Source of the DNA: Sediminicoccus rosea
Lineage (GTDB): Bacteria; Pseudomonadota; Alphaproteobacteria; Acetobacterales; Acetobacteraceae
Assembly (NCBI RefSeq): GCF_033547095.1
Contig: NZ_CP137852.1
Location: 3,589,501-3,653,500 of the forward strand
DNA: 64,000 bases
Direction of reading: 5' to 3'
The notes under the pieces: generated by a model
Database searches by the model: none
What the model saw: the letters and a program-made list of their open reading frames with translations, nothing else
What the model was told of the DNA's origin: nothing
Made by a program: the position numbers and the translations under genes
In this document: piece after piece, positions 53,748-63,836 of the stretch
Numbering within the stretch: position 1 is the first letter of the stretch
Layout: every line of letters begins with the position of its first letter

Positions 53748-53785
53748 ATGTTGGTATGCAGATTGCTGGTCCTTGCATACAACAT
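53748..53785. promoter_or_regulatory. Inverted-repeat operator between gntR and the SDR gene
   Basis: ATGTTGGTATGCA (53748-53760) and TGCATACAACAT (53774-53785) form an inverted repeat with one inserted base and a 13-base gap. Half-sites contain TGCATAC, as expected for GntR/FadR proteins. It lies directly before the SDR start and would control the plus-strand arm. Confidence 0.6.
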
Positions 53786-53802
53786 TACCAACGGAGCGCC
53801 CC

Positions 53803-54582
53803 TTGCAGCTTGATCTCGCGGGAAAGACCGCCCTCATCACCGGGGCTTCCAAGGGCATCGGCCTCGCCTGTGCCGAGGTCCTGGCCGAGGAGGGCTGCCA
53901 CCTCCACCTCGCCGCCCGCAACGGAGCGGCGCTCACCGAGGCGGCCGAACGCCTGCGCGCCCAGCACCAGATCCGCGTCACCACCCATGCGTTGGACCTC
54001 TCCACCACAGCCGCCATGGAACAGCTGGCCGACGCCGCGCAGGACGCCACCATCCTGATCAACAATGCGGGCGACATCCCCGCCGGGCCGCTGGACCAGG
54101 TGACCGACGCCGCGCTGCGGAACGGCTTCGACCTGAAGGTCTTCGGCTACATCACCCTCACCCGGCTCTTCTATCCACGGATGAAGGGGCGCGAGGGTGT
54201 CATCATCAACGTCATCGGCAATTCCGGCGAAAACTGGGATGCCAGCTATTTCGCGGGTTCCACCGGCAATGCGGCGCTGATGTCCTTCAGCAAGGCAATC
54301 GGTGGCCGCAGCCTGGATGACGGCATTCGCGTGGTCGGCATCAATCCCGGCCCGGTCGCGACCGACCGCATGATCAAGATCATGAAGATGAAGGCGCGCG
54401 ACATGCTGGGCGATGAAACCCGCTGGGAGGAGCTCTTCGCCAAATACCCCGGCAAGCGCCCCGCCACGGCGCGCGAGACGGCCGATCTCTGCGCCTTCAT
54501 GGCCTCACCCCGCGCGGGCTACATCACCGGCACGGTTGTCACCATTGATGGCGGCATCTCGGCCCGCGGCTCGGTCATCTGA
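53803..54582 (+). CDS. SDR-family oxidoreductase with altered active site
   Basis: A 259-aa Rossmann protein starting with TTG at 53803, six bases after GGAG. The cofactor site is TGASKGIG (residues ~13-20) and NNAG is at 87-90. The expected catalytic Tyr is Y149, but the lysine four residues on is S153 (SYFAGSTGNAAL) instead of the classic YxxxK. I recall an SDR subgroup with YxxxS/GNAAL at this position; its activity is uncertain. The next gene's ATG overlaps the stop. Confidence 0.85.
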   Translation: MQLDLAGKTALITGASKGIGLACAEVLAEEGCHLHLAARNGAALTEAAERLRAQHQIRVTTHALDLSTTAAMEQLADAAQDATILINNAGDIPAGPLDQVTDAALRNGFDLKVFGYITLTRLFYPRMKGREGVIINVIGNSGENWDASYFAGSTGNAALMSFSKAIGGRSLDDGIRVVGINPGPVATDRMIKIMKMKARDMLGDETRWEELFAKYPGKRPATARETADLCAFMASPRAGYITGTVVTIDGGISARGSVI

Positions 54583-55715
54583 TGGCCGGCGCGCTTCTCC
54601 GAAACCGCTATTTCGACGAACTCAGCGCCACGCCGGGCCTCGCCTGGATGGGGCAGAACACCAACCACATCCCGGCCCATCCGGCCGTGCTCGCGGCGAT
54701 GCATGCGGCCGTGGATGGGCTGGAGTTCAACGCCTATGCGCCGCCGCTCGGCTTCGAGGCGCTGCGCGCGGCCATCATCGCCGATCTCGGGTTGCCGGGG
54801 GCCGAGGCGCTGGTGACCGAGGGCGGGGTGAATGCCCTGGCGCTGGTCTGCCGCGCGCGGTGCAGGTCCGGCACCACCTTCGTCACCACCGACCCCACCT
54901 GGAAATGGCCCTGCCTCTTCGCCCGCCAGGCCGGCGCGGAGGTGATCGAAATCCCGATCTACGACCCCGCCTGCGCCTATCGGTTGACACCCGAGGCGCT
55001 GCGCGCCGCCGTGGATGCACGCACGGCGATCATCTACATCGTGGACCCGAACAACCCGCTCGGCATCTGTTACACGCGGGAGGAGATCGCGGCCTTCGCT
55101 GCTATCGCGGGCGAGGTCGGTGCCCTCCTGGTACATGACTGCACCTATCGCGACTTCGCCGATGGGCACCATCCCGCGCTGCTCGAAGCGCCGGAGCATG
55201 CGGTGGTTTCGCTCTCCTTCTCCAAATGGTTGGGCTTGGCAGGCTTGCGCATCGGCGCGCTGGTGGCGCCCGCTGCCCTGCTGGAGGAATTCGCGGACCA
55301 GGCAACGGGCGTGCTGGGGGCGAGCGTGATCGCGCAGCGCGCGGCACTCGCCGGCCTCGCCGTGAAGCCCGAATGGATGGAAGGCGTGCGCGCCACGACG
55401 CGCGCCAACAACGCCATGATCCACACGGCCGCCTGCGCCATTCCGGGCTTTTCCGTCCCCGTCTGGCCGAGCCACGGCAATTTCCTGGTGGTGGAGACCG
55501 AAGCGGCGCAGATCCGCCCCGAGGCGCTGGTGGAAGCCGCCCGGCGCGAGGGCATCATGATCCGTCAGGGCAGCTATCACACGGCGCGCTTCGGGCATCG
55601 CTTCGTGAAGATCAGCACCTCCGTGCCCGGCGAATGGGTCGAGAAACTGGCCGATCGCCTGCCCGCCTTGGTCGAGACGGCGCGCAGCCTGAACGACATC
55701 ACGCCGCAATTCTGA
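54582..55715 (+). CDS. PLP-dependent class I/II aminotransferase
   Basis: A 377-aa fold-type I enzyme. The PLP lysine is K215 in SLSFSKWLGLAGLRIG; NPNNPLG (as DPNNPLGICYTREE) and HDCTYRDFADG supply the PLP-ring contacts. A C-terminal GSYHTARFGHRFVKIS holds a conserved Arg-type site. It probably transaminates a pathway acid. Its ATG overlaps the SDR stop by one base (TGATG). Confidence 0.9.
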   Translation: MAGALLRNRYFDELSATPGLAWMGQNTNHIPAHPAVLAAMHAAVDGLEFNAYAPPLGFEALRAAIIADLGLPGAEALVTEGGVNALALVCRARCRSGTTFVTTDPTWKWPCLFARQAGAEVIEIPIYDPACAYRLTPEALRAAVDARTAIIYIVDPNNPLGICYTREEIAAFAAIAGEVGALLVHDCTYRDFADGHHPALLEAPEHAVVSLSFSKWLGLAGLRIGALVAPAALLEEFADQATGVLGASVIAQRAALAGLAVKPEWMEGVRATTRANNAMIHTAACAIPGFSVPVWPSHGNFLVVETEAAQIRPEALVEAARREGIMIRQGSYHTARFGHRFVKISTSVPGEWVEKLADRLPALVETARSLNDITPQF

Positions 55716-55726
55716 AAGGAGGCCCC

Positions 55727-56608
55727 ATGCCCCGCATCACCACGCCGGACGGCATCTCGCTGCATTATGAGGAAGCGGGCCAAGGCACGCCCATCCTCTT
55801 CATCCATGAATTCGGTGGCAACCATGAGAGCTGGGAGCCGCAGATGCGATACTTCGCCCGGCGCCACCGCTGCATCACCTATGCCGCGCGTGGCTATCCG
55901 CCCTCCGACGTGCCGACTGATGTGGGGCGCTACTCCCAGGCTATCGCGGTGGCGGATGCGGTGGCGGTGCTGGACGGCCTCGACATTGCCAAGGCGCATA
56001 TTGTCGGCCTCTCGATGGGCGGCTTCGCGACCGTGCATTTCGGCCTGCGCGCTCCCGGGCGCGCGCTCTCGCTCACGGTCGCGGGCGCCGGCTATGGCTG
56101 CGAGAAGGAGCATGAAGAGTATTTCCGCAACGTCTCGCTCGAAGTCGCACGGCGCTTCGAGACGGATGGCGCGCGCGCCTTCGCGCCCACCTATGGCGCG
56201 GGCGCGAGCCGCGTGCAGTTCCAGAACAAGGACCCGCGCGGCTGGCAGGAATTCGCCGAACGCCTCGCCACTCATTCCGATATGGGCGCGGCTCTCACCA
56301 TGCGCGGCGTGCAGGCCCGCCGCCCCTCCTTCTGGGACCTCGAGGCCGAGCTGAAGGCGATGACGCTGCCCACCCTCGTCATCGTCGGCGATGAGGATGA
56401 CCATTGCCTGCAACCCGGCATCTTCCTGAAGAAGACCATCCCGGCCTGCGGCCTCTGCGTCTTCCCCAAGACCGGCCACACGCTGAACCTGGAGGAGCCG
56501 GACTGGTTCAACATGCACCTGGCCGAGTTCATCGCGCAGGTGGAAGCCGGACGCTGGGAGGTGCGCGACCCGCGGGCCCTGCCCGGCCAGATCATGCGGA
56601 CCGACTGA
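55727..56608 (+). CDS. Alpha/beta hydrolase
   Basis: A 293-aa hydrolase. HEFGGNHESWEPQM gives the oxyanion strand, nucleophile S96 is in GLSMGG, an Asp is in VIVGDEDDHCLQ and the His in KTGHTLNLEEPDWF. A strong AAAGGAGG precedes the ATG. Related enzymes cut C-C bonds in meta-cleavage products, or esters and amides. The M20-type amidohydrolase follows three bases later. Confidence 0.9.
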   Translation: MPRITTPDGISLHYEEAGQGTPILFIHEFGGNHESWEPQMRYFARRHRCITYAARGYPPSDVPTDVGRYSQAIAVADAVAVLDGLDIAKAHIVGLSMGGFATVHFGLRAPGRALSLTVAGAGYGCEKEHEEYFRNVSLEVARRFETDGARAFAPTYGAGASRVQFQNKDPRGWQEFAERLATHSDMGAALTMRGVQARRPSFWDLEAELKAMTLPTLVIVGDEDDHCLQPGIFLKKTIPACGLCVFPKTGHTLNLEEPDWFNMHLAEFIAQVEAGRWEVRDPRALPGQIMRTD

Positions 56609-56611
56609 GCG

Positions 56612-57814
56612 GTGAGCCGCCTTTGGGAACGGCTGATGCGCCTCGCCGAAATCGGCGCGCGGCCGGATGGAGGAGTGGACCGCCAGGCACTGACCGCCGG
56701 TGAGATCGAAGCCTGGCGCCTGATGCTCGGCTGGGCGGCCGAGGCGGGACTGGAGGCGGCGACGGATGATGCCGGTAACCTCTTCCTCACCCTCCCCGGG
56801 CGCGACCGCTCCCTGCCGCCCGGCTTGATCGGCAGCCATCTCGACACCCAGCCCAATGGCGGGAAATTCGACGGTGCCTTCGGCGTGCTGGCCGCGTTGG
56901 AGGTCGTCAGCCATCTCGGCTTCACGCCGGCGCGCGACATCAGCGTCGTCGCCTGGTGCAATGAGGAAGGCTGCCGCTTCGCGCCCGGCATGACGGGCTC
57001 CGAGACCTTTGTGGGCCTGCGCGACCTCAGCACCATCCGCGCGCTGCGCGATGGCGATGGCGTGGTCCTGGGCGATGCGCTCGATGCGCTGCACGCCGCC
57101 TTTCCCACCCTGCCCCGCCTGCCGTTGAGCCGCGAATTCGCGTTCTGCATCGAGCCGCATATCGAGCAAGCGACGCTGCTGGAGGAGGCCCAGCTGCCCA
57201 TCGGCGTCGTCACCGGCATCCAGGGCAAGATCACGTATGAGGTGGTGCTTGAGGGCGAGGAAGGCCATGCCGGGACGCGCGACATGGCCCTGCGGCGCGA
57301 TGCCGTGATGGCCTTCGCCCGCATCGCCGCACGCATGCAGCGCGAGGTAGGCGAGGCCGACCCGGTGGTGAAATTCACCATCGGCATGGTGCGGGTTGAG
57401 CCCAACGCGCCTTCGGTCATCGCGGGCCGGCTGGTGTTCCGCATTGACCTGCGGCACCCGGACAACGCCGCCCTGCTGGCGCATGGCGCGCGGCTCGAGG
57501 CCATCGCCGCCGCCGAGGCCGCCCCCTGTGGCGTGAGGATGACGCGGCTGGTGCATGCTCCCTCCAACAGCTTCGACGAAGGGCTGCGCGCGCGCATCGC
57601 GGCCTCCGCCACGCGGCTTGGCATCGGCCACATGGATCTGCTCTCCGCCGCCGGGCATGACGCGCGCCATATGGCTTCGCGTTGCCCAACGGCGATGATC
57701 TTCATTCCCTGCCGCGGCGGCGTCAGCCACTCGCCGCTGGAATGGGCCGAGCCAGCGCATGTCGCAGCAGGCGCCGCCGTGCTGGCCGAGACCGTAAAGG
57801 AGCTTTGCGCATGA
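56612..57814 (+). CDS. M20-family amidohydrolase (allantoate/N-carbamoyl type)
   Basis: A 400-aa dinuclear metallohydrolase starting with GTG. GSHLDTQPNGGKFDGAFGVLAALE carries the metal His/Asp, CNEEGCRF the catalytic Glu pair, and FCIEPHIEQATLLEE the later His/Glu; ending GHDARHMA as in allantoate amidohydrolase and L-carbamoylase. It hydrolyses N-carbamoyl or related amide bonds. The cupin gene overlaps its stop (ATGA at 57811). Confidence 0.9.
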   Translation: MSRLWERLMRLAEIGARPDGGVDRQALTAGEIEAWRLMLGWAAEAGLEAATDDAGNLFLTLPGRDRSLPPGLIGSHLDTQPNGGKFDGAFGVLAALEVVSHLGFTPARDISVVAWCNEEGCRFAPGMTGSETFVGLRDLSTIRALRDGDGVVLGDALDALHAAFPTLPRLPLSREFAFCIEPHIEQATLLEEAQLPIGVVTGIQGKITYEVVLEGEEGHAGTRDMALRRDAVMAFARIAARMQREVGEADPVVKFTIGMVRVEPNAPSVIAGRLVFRIDLRHPDNAALLAHGARLEAIAAAEAAPCGVRMTRLVHAPSNSFDEGLRARIAASATRLGIGHMDLLSAAGHDARHMASRCPTAMIFIPCRGGVSHSPLEWAEPAHVAAGAAVLAETVKELCA

Positions 57815-58713
57815 CGGACATGGCCAGCCTGCCCGTGCAGCTTTCCGAAGCGCCAGCCACACCGGCTGCCGCGCGGGCACGCTTCTTCAATTCGGGCAAT
57901 GCCTTCAACGTGAAGCTGCCGCCTGTGCCGGCGGCGGAGTTCAGCGCCGTCGCTGCCGCCGCGCTGGCGCCGGAGGCCATGACCGGCGTCCACCTCTGTA
58001 ACCAGTCCGCAGCCATCGGCTGCGCCTTCCCCGCCACAACGCCCCTCATTCTCGCGCGCTATGCCGTGATCCGCGCGGGCGATGTGCTCAACCTCGACAC
58101 GCAATCCACCGGTCTGATCGGCTATGTCTTGCGCGGCGCGGGTGAGGCGCCGGGCTTTGGCTGGGGCGCGGGCGATGTGCTGCTGCTGCCCGGCGGCGCC
58201 GTGACGCTGCGCGCGCATGAGAACGCCGTGCTCTGGCTGGTCGGGAATGAGCCCCTGCTTGCCTTCGAGGGTCTGCGCCCCGGTGCCACCGCGATGGCAC
58301 CCGTCCATTTCCCCGCGGACGAGATCGAGCGGCAATTGGCGCTCATCGGCGCCTGCACCAGCAATGACAGCACGGCGGGCCTCGCGCTGATCTTCTCGTC
58401 CGATGGGCTGGAGGCCTGGCGCAATCTGACCGCCAGCATGACGCTCTCACTCAACACGCTGCCGCCGCGCGAGAACCAGCGTGCGCACCGCCACAATGCC
58501 GCCGCCATCACCTTGGTGTTGCAGGGCGAGAATTGCCATTCGCGCATCGCGGGAGAGACGCGGCCCTGGAGCTTGTACAACACCCTCGTCACCCCACCCG
58601 GCGAGCCGCACTCACACCATAATGGCGGCGATGTGCAGGCGCGCTTCCTGATCGTCCAGGATGGCGGGCTGCACTATCACGCGCGGACGATGGGGTTCGC
58701 CTTTCTCGAATGA
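57811..58713 (+). CDS. Bicupin ring-cleavage dioxygenase-like protein (gentisate dioxygenase family)
   Basis: A 300-aa two-cupin protein. The N-terminal cupin (ARYAVIRAGDVLNLDTQST, then GDVLLLPGGAV) lacks metal ligands. The C-terminal cupin reads QRAHRHNAAAITLVLQGE and GEPHSHHNGGD, supplying His/His/His iron ligands. Gentisate 1,2-dioxygenases have about 350 aa, so this is a shorter relative. It would open a hydroxylated ring or oxidise a small acid. It overlaps the M20 gene by four bases. Confidence 0.8.
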   Translation: MTDMASLPVQLSEAPATPAAARARFFNSGNAFNVKLPPVPAAEFSAVAAAALAPEAMTGVHLCNQSAAIGCAFPATTPLILARYAVIRAGDVLNLDTQSTGLIGYVLRGAGEAPGFGWGAGDVLLLPGGAVTLRAHENAVLWLVGNEPLLAFEGLRPGATAMAPVHFPADEIERQLALIGACTSNDSTAGLALIFSSDGLEAWRNLTASMTLSLNTLPPRENQRAHRHNAAAITLVLQGENCHSRIAGETRPWSLYNTLVTPPGEPHSHHNGGDVQARFLIVQDGGLHYHARTMGFAFLE

Positions 58714-58798
58714 AGCGCTGCCGCCGCGCCTTTTGCGTCTTGCGGCTGCGGCTGTGGCGCTGTTAGCGTCTGCACAATGACAGGTTGAGGCAAGACAA

Positions 58799-60394
58799 AT
58801 GGTCGATCGCGCACCTTCAATGACGCGTCGTGGCGTGCTGGCCGCCGGGCCCGCCCTCATGACCCTGGCAGAGGCTCGAGCGCAAGGTGTCGCGCCACGG
58901 CGTGGCGGCACGCTGCAGACCATCCTCTCGCCGGAACCGCCCGTGCTGCAGATCGGCGTGAACAACCAGGGGCCGACCCTGGTGGCGGCGCCCAAGATGT
59001 TCCAGGGGCTGCTCACCTTCTCACCGACGCTGGAGCCCATCCCCGTCCTGGCGAAATCCTGGACCATCAGCCCGGATGGCCGCGAGTACATCTTCCAGCT
59101 CCAGGAGAACGTGAAGTTCCACGATGGCCGCCCGATGACGGCCGAGGATGTGGTCTTCTCGATCATGCGCTTCCACATGGAGCTGGCGCCCCGCGCCCGC
59201 GCCATCTTCTCGCTCATCGAGACCTGCGAGGCGACGTCGCCACACACGGTGCGCATCGTGCTCAAGCAGCCTTTCCAGCCCTTCCTGCTGATGTTCGACG
59301 TCTCGGCCTGCGCCATCGTCGCCAAGCACCTCTTCGACGGTCAGGAATTCCGCAATGCCCCCGCGGTGCAGCGGCCTGTCGGGACCGGGCCCTTCCGCTT
59401 CACCGAATGGCAGCGCGGCAACTTCATCCGGCTCGATCGCTTCGAGGATTACTGGAAGCCAGGCCAGCCCTACCTGGACAGCGTCATCTACCGCATCGTC
59501 CCCGACAGCCAGAGCCGGCGCCTCGCGCTGGAGACGGGTCAGGTCCAGCTCACCCAGGCCTCGGACATCGAACCCTTCGACATCCCCAATCTCCGCCAGC
59601 GGCCCAATCTCGAGGTGCAGACGGCAGGCTGGGAGTATTTTTCGCCGCTCTCCTGGGTCGAGCTGAACCATCGCGTGGCGCCGCTCAACGACCCGCGCGT
59701 GCGGCGTGCCATGTCCATGGCGATCGACCGCAACTTCATCGTCAACCGCCTCTGGTTCGGCGTGGGCAAGCCGGCCACCAACCCCATCGCCTCCACCACG
59801 CGATTTCATGATCCCGCAGCACGGATCCCGGCCTTCAACGTGCGGGAAGCGAATGCGCTGCTGGACGCTGCCGGCCTCAGACCCAATGCGCAGGGCGTGC
59901 GCGCCACGATCAAGCACATCGTCCTGCCCTATGGCGAGATCTGGACGCGCCTGTCGGAATATCTGCGCCAGGCCATGCGGCAGATCGGCATCGTGCTGGA
60001 GCTGGAAAGCACCGATGCCGGCTCCTGGGCGCGGCGTGTCGGCAACTGGGAATACGAGTCGACGATCAACTTCGTCTATCAGTTCGGCGACCCGACGCTG
60101 GGCGTGGAGCGCACCTACGTCTCCACCAACATCCAGCGCGTGACCTTCACCAACACCGGCGGCTATGCCAACCCGCAGGTGGACGCCCTCTTCCAGCAGG
60201 CGCGCAATTCCGCCGCGCCGGCCGATCGCCAGCGGGCCTTCAGCGAGGTGCAGCGCATCCTCTGCGACGAGATCCCGCAGATCTGGCTCATGGAGCTCGC
60301 CTTTCCCACCATCCATGACCGGCGGCTGCGCAACGTCATCACCACGGGGCTCGGCGTGCATACCTCCTTCGACGACGTCTTCTTCGCGAGCTGA
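58799..60394 (+). CDS. Family-5 ABC substrate-binding protein (oligopeptide/nickel type)
   Basis: A 531-aa periplasmic binding protein with a twin-arginine-like signal (TRRGVLAAGPALMTLAEARAQ). LQTILSPEPPVLQIG, FQGLLTFSPTLEPIPVLAKSW and VGTGPFRFTEWQRGNFIRLDRFEDYWKPG are typical SBP_bac_5 segments. It is followed by two Dpp-like permeases and a double ATPase. The ligand is more likely a peptide-like or catabolite molecule than a metal. Confidence 0.9.
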   Translation: MVDRAPSMTRRGVLAAGPALMTLAEARAQGVAPRRGGTLQTILSPEPPVLQIGVNNQGPTLVAAPKMFQGLLTFSPTLEPIPVLAKSWTISPDGREYIFQLQENVKFHDGRPMTAEDVVFSIMRFHMELAPRARAIFSLIETCEATSPHTVRIVLKQPFQPFLLMFDVSACAIVAKHLFDGQEFRNAPAVQRPVGTGPFRFTEWQRGNFIRLDRFEDYWKPGQPYLDSVIYRIVPDSQSRRLALETGQVQLTQASDIEPFDIPNLRQRPNLEVQTAGWEYFSPLSWVELNHRVAPLNDPRVRRAMSMAIDRNFIVNRLWFGVGKPATNPIASTTRFHDPAARIPAFNVREANALLDAAGLRPNAQGVRATIKHIVLPYGEIWTRLSEYLRQAMRQIGIVLELESTDAGSWARRVGNWEYESTINFVYQFGDPTLGVERTYVSTNIQRVTFTNTGGYANPQVDALFQQARNSAAPADRQRAFSEVQRILCDEIPQIWLMELAFPTIHDRRLRNVITTGLGVHTSFDDVFFAS

Positions 60395-60402
60395 CAGGGG
60401 GC

Positions 60403-61389
60403 ATGGATGCCGCCCGGCTACCGGCCTTCCTGTTGCGACGGGGCGTCAAGGCGGCGCTCGTCGTGCTCGCGGTCGTCATCTGCAACTTCTTCCTGATCCA
60501 TGCCGCGCCGGGCGATCCGGCCAGCGTGATCGCCGGCCAGTCCGGCGCCGCCGATGAGCGCTTCCTCCAGCAGCTGCGCGAGCAGTTCGGGCTCGACCGG
60601 CCGCTTCATGTCCAGCTCTGGCTCTATCTGAAGGGCGTGCTGACGCTCGATCTCGGCTTCTCGCATCGCCAGCAGCTTCCGGTCTGGACCCTGATCCGCG
60701 AGCGCCTGCCCGCGACGCTGCTGCTGACCGGCACAGCCTTCGTCTTCGCCGTCTCGGCCGGCATTCTTCTCGGCGTCATGGCGGCACGCCGCGTGGGACG
60801 CTGGGCCGACAGCGTGATCACCGTGCTCGCGCTGACCTTCTACGCCACGCCGCTCTTCTGGGTCGGCCTGATGCTGGTGCTGTTCTTCTCCGTCTGGCTC
60901 GAATGGCTGCCAAGTTTCGGGATGATGACCGTCGGCGTCGAAATCACCGGCCTTGCACGGGTGATGGATGTGGGGCGCCACCTGATACTGCCCTCCCTCA
61001 CGCTCGGCCTCTTCTACCTCGCCGTCTATGCGCGCCTGACGCGGGCCACGATGCTCGAGGTGGCCGACCAGGATTTCGTGAAGACGGCGCGCGCCAAGGG
61101 CGTTCCCGAAGGACAGGTCGTGCGCCGCCATGTGCTGCGCAACGCCTTGTTGCCGGTCATCACCTTCGCGGGCATCCAGGCGGGCCAGCTCATTGGCGGC
61201 GCCATCCTGGTGGAAACCGTCTTCGCCTGGCCCGGCATCGGGCGGCTCGCCTTCGATGCGCTTCTGGCGCGCGACTATGCCGTGCTGCTGGGCGTGTTCT
61301 TCTGCACCTCGGTGATGGTCGTGCTGCTCAACCTGCTGACGGACCTCCTCTACGCCGTCGTGGACCCGCGGATGGAGGTGGAGGGATGA
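60403..61389 (+). CDS. DppB-type ABC transporter permease
   Basis: A 328-aa membrane protein with six helices. The N-terminal helix ALVVLAVVICNFFLIHAAPGDPA is typical of DppB; the EAA loop DFVKTARAKGVPEGQVVRRHVLRNALLPV and the terminal VVDPRMEVEG are diagnostic. It follows the binding protein by eight bases and precedes the DppC-type gene by three. Confidence 0.92.
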   Translation: MDAARLPAFLLRRGVKAALVVLAVVICNFFLIHAAPGDPASVIAGQSGAADERFLQQLREQFGLDRPLHVQLWLYLKGVLTLDLGFSHRQQLPVWTLIRERLPATLLLTGTAFVFAVSAGILLGVMAARRVGRWADSVITVLALTFYATPLFWVGLMLVLFFSVWLEWLPSFGMMTVGVEITGLARVMDVGRHLILPSLTLGLFYLAVYARLTRATMLEVADQDFVKTARAKGVPEGQVVRRHVLRNALLPVITFAGIQAGQLIGGAILVETVFAWPGIGRLAFDALLARDYAVLLGVFFCTSVMVVLLNLLTDLLYAVVDPRMEVEG

Positions 61390-61392
61390 GCC

Positions 61393-62238
61393 GTGCGTGA
61401 TTTCTGGAGACGCTACAGCCGCAACCGGGGGGCCGTGGTCGGCCTCGTCATCCTGAGCCTGGTGCTGTTGCTGGCACTCCTCGCACCCGTCCTGTTCCCC
61501 GGCAGCCCCTGGGACATGGCGACCGCCCCCTTCGCCCCGCCCGGCGAGGACGGGATGCTTCTCGGCTCGGACAGCCTGGGACGGGACGTCGCCTCGGGCA
61601 TCGCCCATGGCGCGCGCATCTCGCTCATGGTGGGCGCCGTCTCGACGGCCGCGGCGCTGTGCATCGGCGTCACGCTGGGGGCGCTCGCTGGCTATGCGGG
61701 TGGGCTGGTGGATGACGCGGTGATGCGCTTCACCGAATTTTTCCAGACCATCCCGTCCTTCGTCTTCGCCATCCTGCTGGTCGCGATCTTCACGCCCACC
61801 ATCGGCTCCGTCGTCTTCGCGATCGCGGTCGTGTCCTGGCCGCCGGTGGCCCGGGTGGTCCGGGCGGAATTCCTCTCGCTGCGCTCACGTGAATTCGTGC
61901 AGGCCGCCGAGGTGCTCGGCAAATCGCCCATCGCGATCGCGCTGACGGACATCCTGCCCAACGCCCTCTCGCCCATCGTCGTGCTCTCCTCGCTGATGGT
62001 GGCCTCGGCCATCCTGCTGGAGAGCGCGCTTTCGTTCCTCGGGCTCGGCGATCCGAACCTCATGACCTGGGGCTTCCTGATCGGCTCGGGGCGCAGCGTC
62101 ATCCGCATCGCCTGGTGGATGAGCGTCTTCCCCGGCATTGCCATCTTCCTGACCGTGCTGTCGCTGAACCTCGTGGGCGAAGGGCTGTCGGACGCGCTCA
62201 ACCCGCGCCTCGCGCGCAGCCGGAGGGGCACGGCGTGA
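61393..62238 (+). CDS. DppC-type ABC transporter permease
   Basis: A 281-aa membrane protein starting with GTG at 61393 (MRDFWRRYSRNRGAVVGLV). LGSDSLGRDVASGIAHGARISL and the EAA loop REFVQAAEVLGKSPIAIALTDILPN are diagnostic of DppC. It overlaps the ATPase gene by four bases (GTGA at 62235). Confidence 0.92.
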   Translation: MRDFWRRYSRNRGAVVGLVILSLVLLLALLAPVLFPGSPWDMATAPFAPPGEDGMLLGSDSLGRDVASGIAHGARISLMVGAVSTAAALCIGVTLGALAGYAGGLVDDAVMRFTEFFQTIPSFVFAILLVAIFTPTIGSVVFAIAVVSWPPVARVVRAEFLSLRSREFVQAAEVLGKSPIAIALTDILPNALSPIVVLSSLMVASAILLESALSFLGLGDPNLMTWGFLIGSGRSVIRIAWWMSVFPGIAIFLTVLSLNLVGEGLSDALNPRLARSRRGTA

Positions 62239-63836
62239 GCCTGTTGCGGGTCGAGGGCCTGACGGTCGCGCTGCCGCCCGGGGCCGACCGGCCCCATGCG
62301 GTGGAGGACATCACCCTCGCCGTCGAGCCAGGCGAGATCCTCTGCGTGGTGGGCGAAAGCGGCTCGGGGAAGTCCATCACCGCCAATGCCGTGATGGGCC
62401 TGCTGCCGCATGGACTGCCGGTGCGCCAGGGCCGCATCCTCCTGGACGGTGAGGATCTTCTGTCGCTCCCGCCCGAGGGCATGCGGCGGCTGCGCGGCCG
62501 CCGCCTGGCCATGATCTTCCAGGAGCCGATGACGGCGCTGAACCCCCTGATGCGCGTGGGCGAGCAGATCGCGGAGGCGATGCGCGTGCATGGCGCAGGG
62601 CGTGAGGCCGCGCGCCGGGTGCCGGAGCTGCTGGCCGCCGTGAACCTGCCCGACCCGGAGGCCACCGCGCGCGCCTATCCCTTCCGCCTCTCGGGTGGGC
62701 AGCGCCAGCGCGTGATGATCGCCATGGCGCTCGCCCTGGAGCCGCGCCTGCTGATCGCGGATGAGCCCACCACCGCCCTCGACGTGACCACGCAGATGCA
62801 GATCCTCCGCCTGATCCGTGAGATCCAGTCGCGGCGCGGCACGGGCGTGATGTTCATCACCCATGATTTCGGCGTGGTGGCGGAGATCGCCGATCGCGTC
62901 GCGGTGATGCAGCATGGCCGCATCGTCGAGCAGGGTCCGGTGGACGAGGTGCTGAACCGGCCCCGCCACGCCTATACCCAGGCGCTGATCGCGGCCGTCC
63001 CACATGGCGCGCCGCCGTCCCGCCCGGTGCGGGAGGCGGCGCCGGTCGCGCTGACGGCGCGCGGCGTCGAGAAGACCTACCGCCGCGCGGGCGGATGGTT
63101 CGGGCGGGGGCCGGCGGTGCGCGCCGTGCATGAGGCCGACTTCGAGCTGCGCCGGGGCGAGACGCTCGGCCTGGTCGGCGAAAGCGGGTCCGGCAAGTCC
63201 ACCCTGGCCCGCTGCCTCGTGCGGCTGGTGCAGCCGGAGCGCGGCGAAATCAACTTCGAGGGGCAGGATCTCCGCGGCCTGTCGCGCTCGGCCTGGAAGC
63301 CGTATCGCAAGCGGATCCAGATGGTCTTCCAGGACCCCTTCGCCTCGCTCAATCCGCGCCGGCGCGTGGGCGACATCATCGCGGAAGGCCCCGTCACGCA
63401 TGGGCTCGCACGACCCGCGGCCCTGGCGCGCGCGCGGGAGCTGCTGCGCCTGGTTCAACTCGATCCCTCCGCGATGGACCGGTATCCGCACGAATTCTCC
63501 GGCGGCCAGCGCCAGCGGATCGGCATCGCCCGCGCGCTGGCGATGGAGCCCGAGTTGCTGATCGCGGACGAGCCCGTCTCCGCCCTCGACGTCAGCGTGC
63601 AGGCGCAGGTGCTGGCCCTGCTGGCCGATCTCCGTGCCCGGCTCGGCCTCACCATGCTGTTCATCACGCATGACCTGCGCGTGGCGGCCCAGGTCTGCGA
63701 CCGCATCGCGGTGATGCAGCGCGGCGCCATCGTCGAGCAGGGCGCGACGGCGGAGGTCTTCGGCCAGCCCCGCCATCCCTATACGCGCCAGCTGCTCGAC
63801 AGCATCCCGGGGCGCGGCTGGACCCCGCCCGCATGA
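62235..63836 (+). CDS. Fused DppD-DppF ABC transporter ATPase
   Basis: A 533-aa protein with two complete nucleotide-binding domains: Walker A GESGSGKS near residue 39 and again near 315; signatures [15 protein letters not shown] and [15 protein letters not shown]; Walker [13 protein letters not shown] and [12 protein letters not shown]. Single-chain fusions of DppD and DppF are common in alphaproteobacteria. It completes the importer of 58799-62238. Confidence 0.93.
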   Translation: MSLLRVEGLTVALPPGADRPHAVEDITLAVEPGEILCVVGESGSGKSITANAVMGLLPHGLPVRQGRILLDGEDLLSLPPEGMRRLRGRRLAMIFQEPMTALNPLMRVGEQIAEAMRVHGAGREAARRVPELLAAVNLPDPEATARAYPFRLSGGQRQRVMIAMALALEPRLLIADEPTTALDVTTQMQILRLIREIQSRRGTGVMFITHDFGVVAEIADRVAVMQHGRIVEQGPVDEVLNRPRHAYTQALIAAVPHGAPPSRPVREAAPVALTARGVEKTYRRAGGWFGRGPAVRAVHEADFELRRGETLGLVGESGSGKSTLARCLVRLVQPERGEINFEGQDLRGLSRSAWKPYRKRIQMVFQDPFASLNPRRRVGDIIAEGPVTHGLARPAALARARELLRLVQLDPSAMDRYPHEFSGGQRQRIGIARALAMEPELLIADEPVSALDVSVQAQVLALLADLRARLGLTMLFITHDLRVAAQVCDRIAVMQRGAIVEQGATAEVFGQPRHPYTRQLLDSIPGRGWTPPA

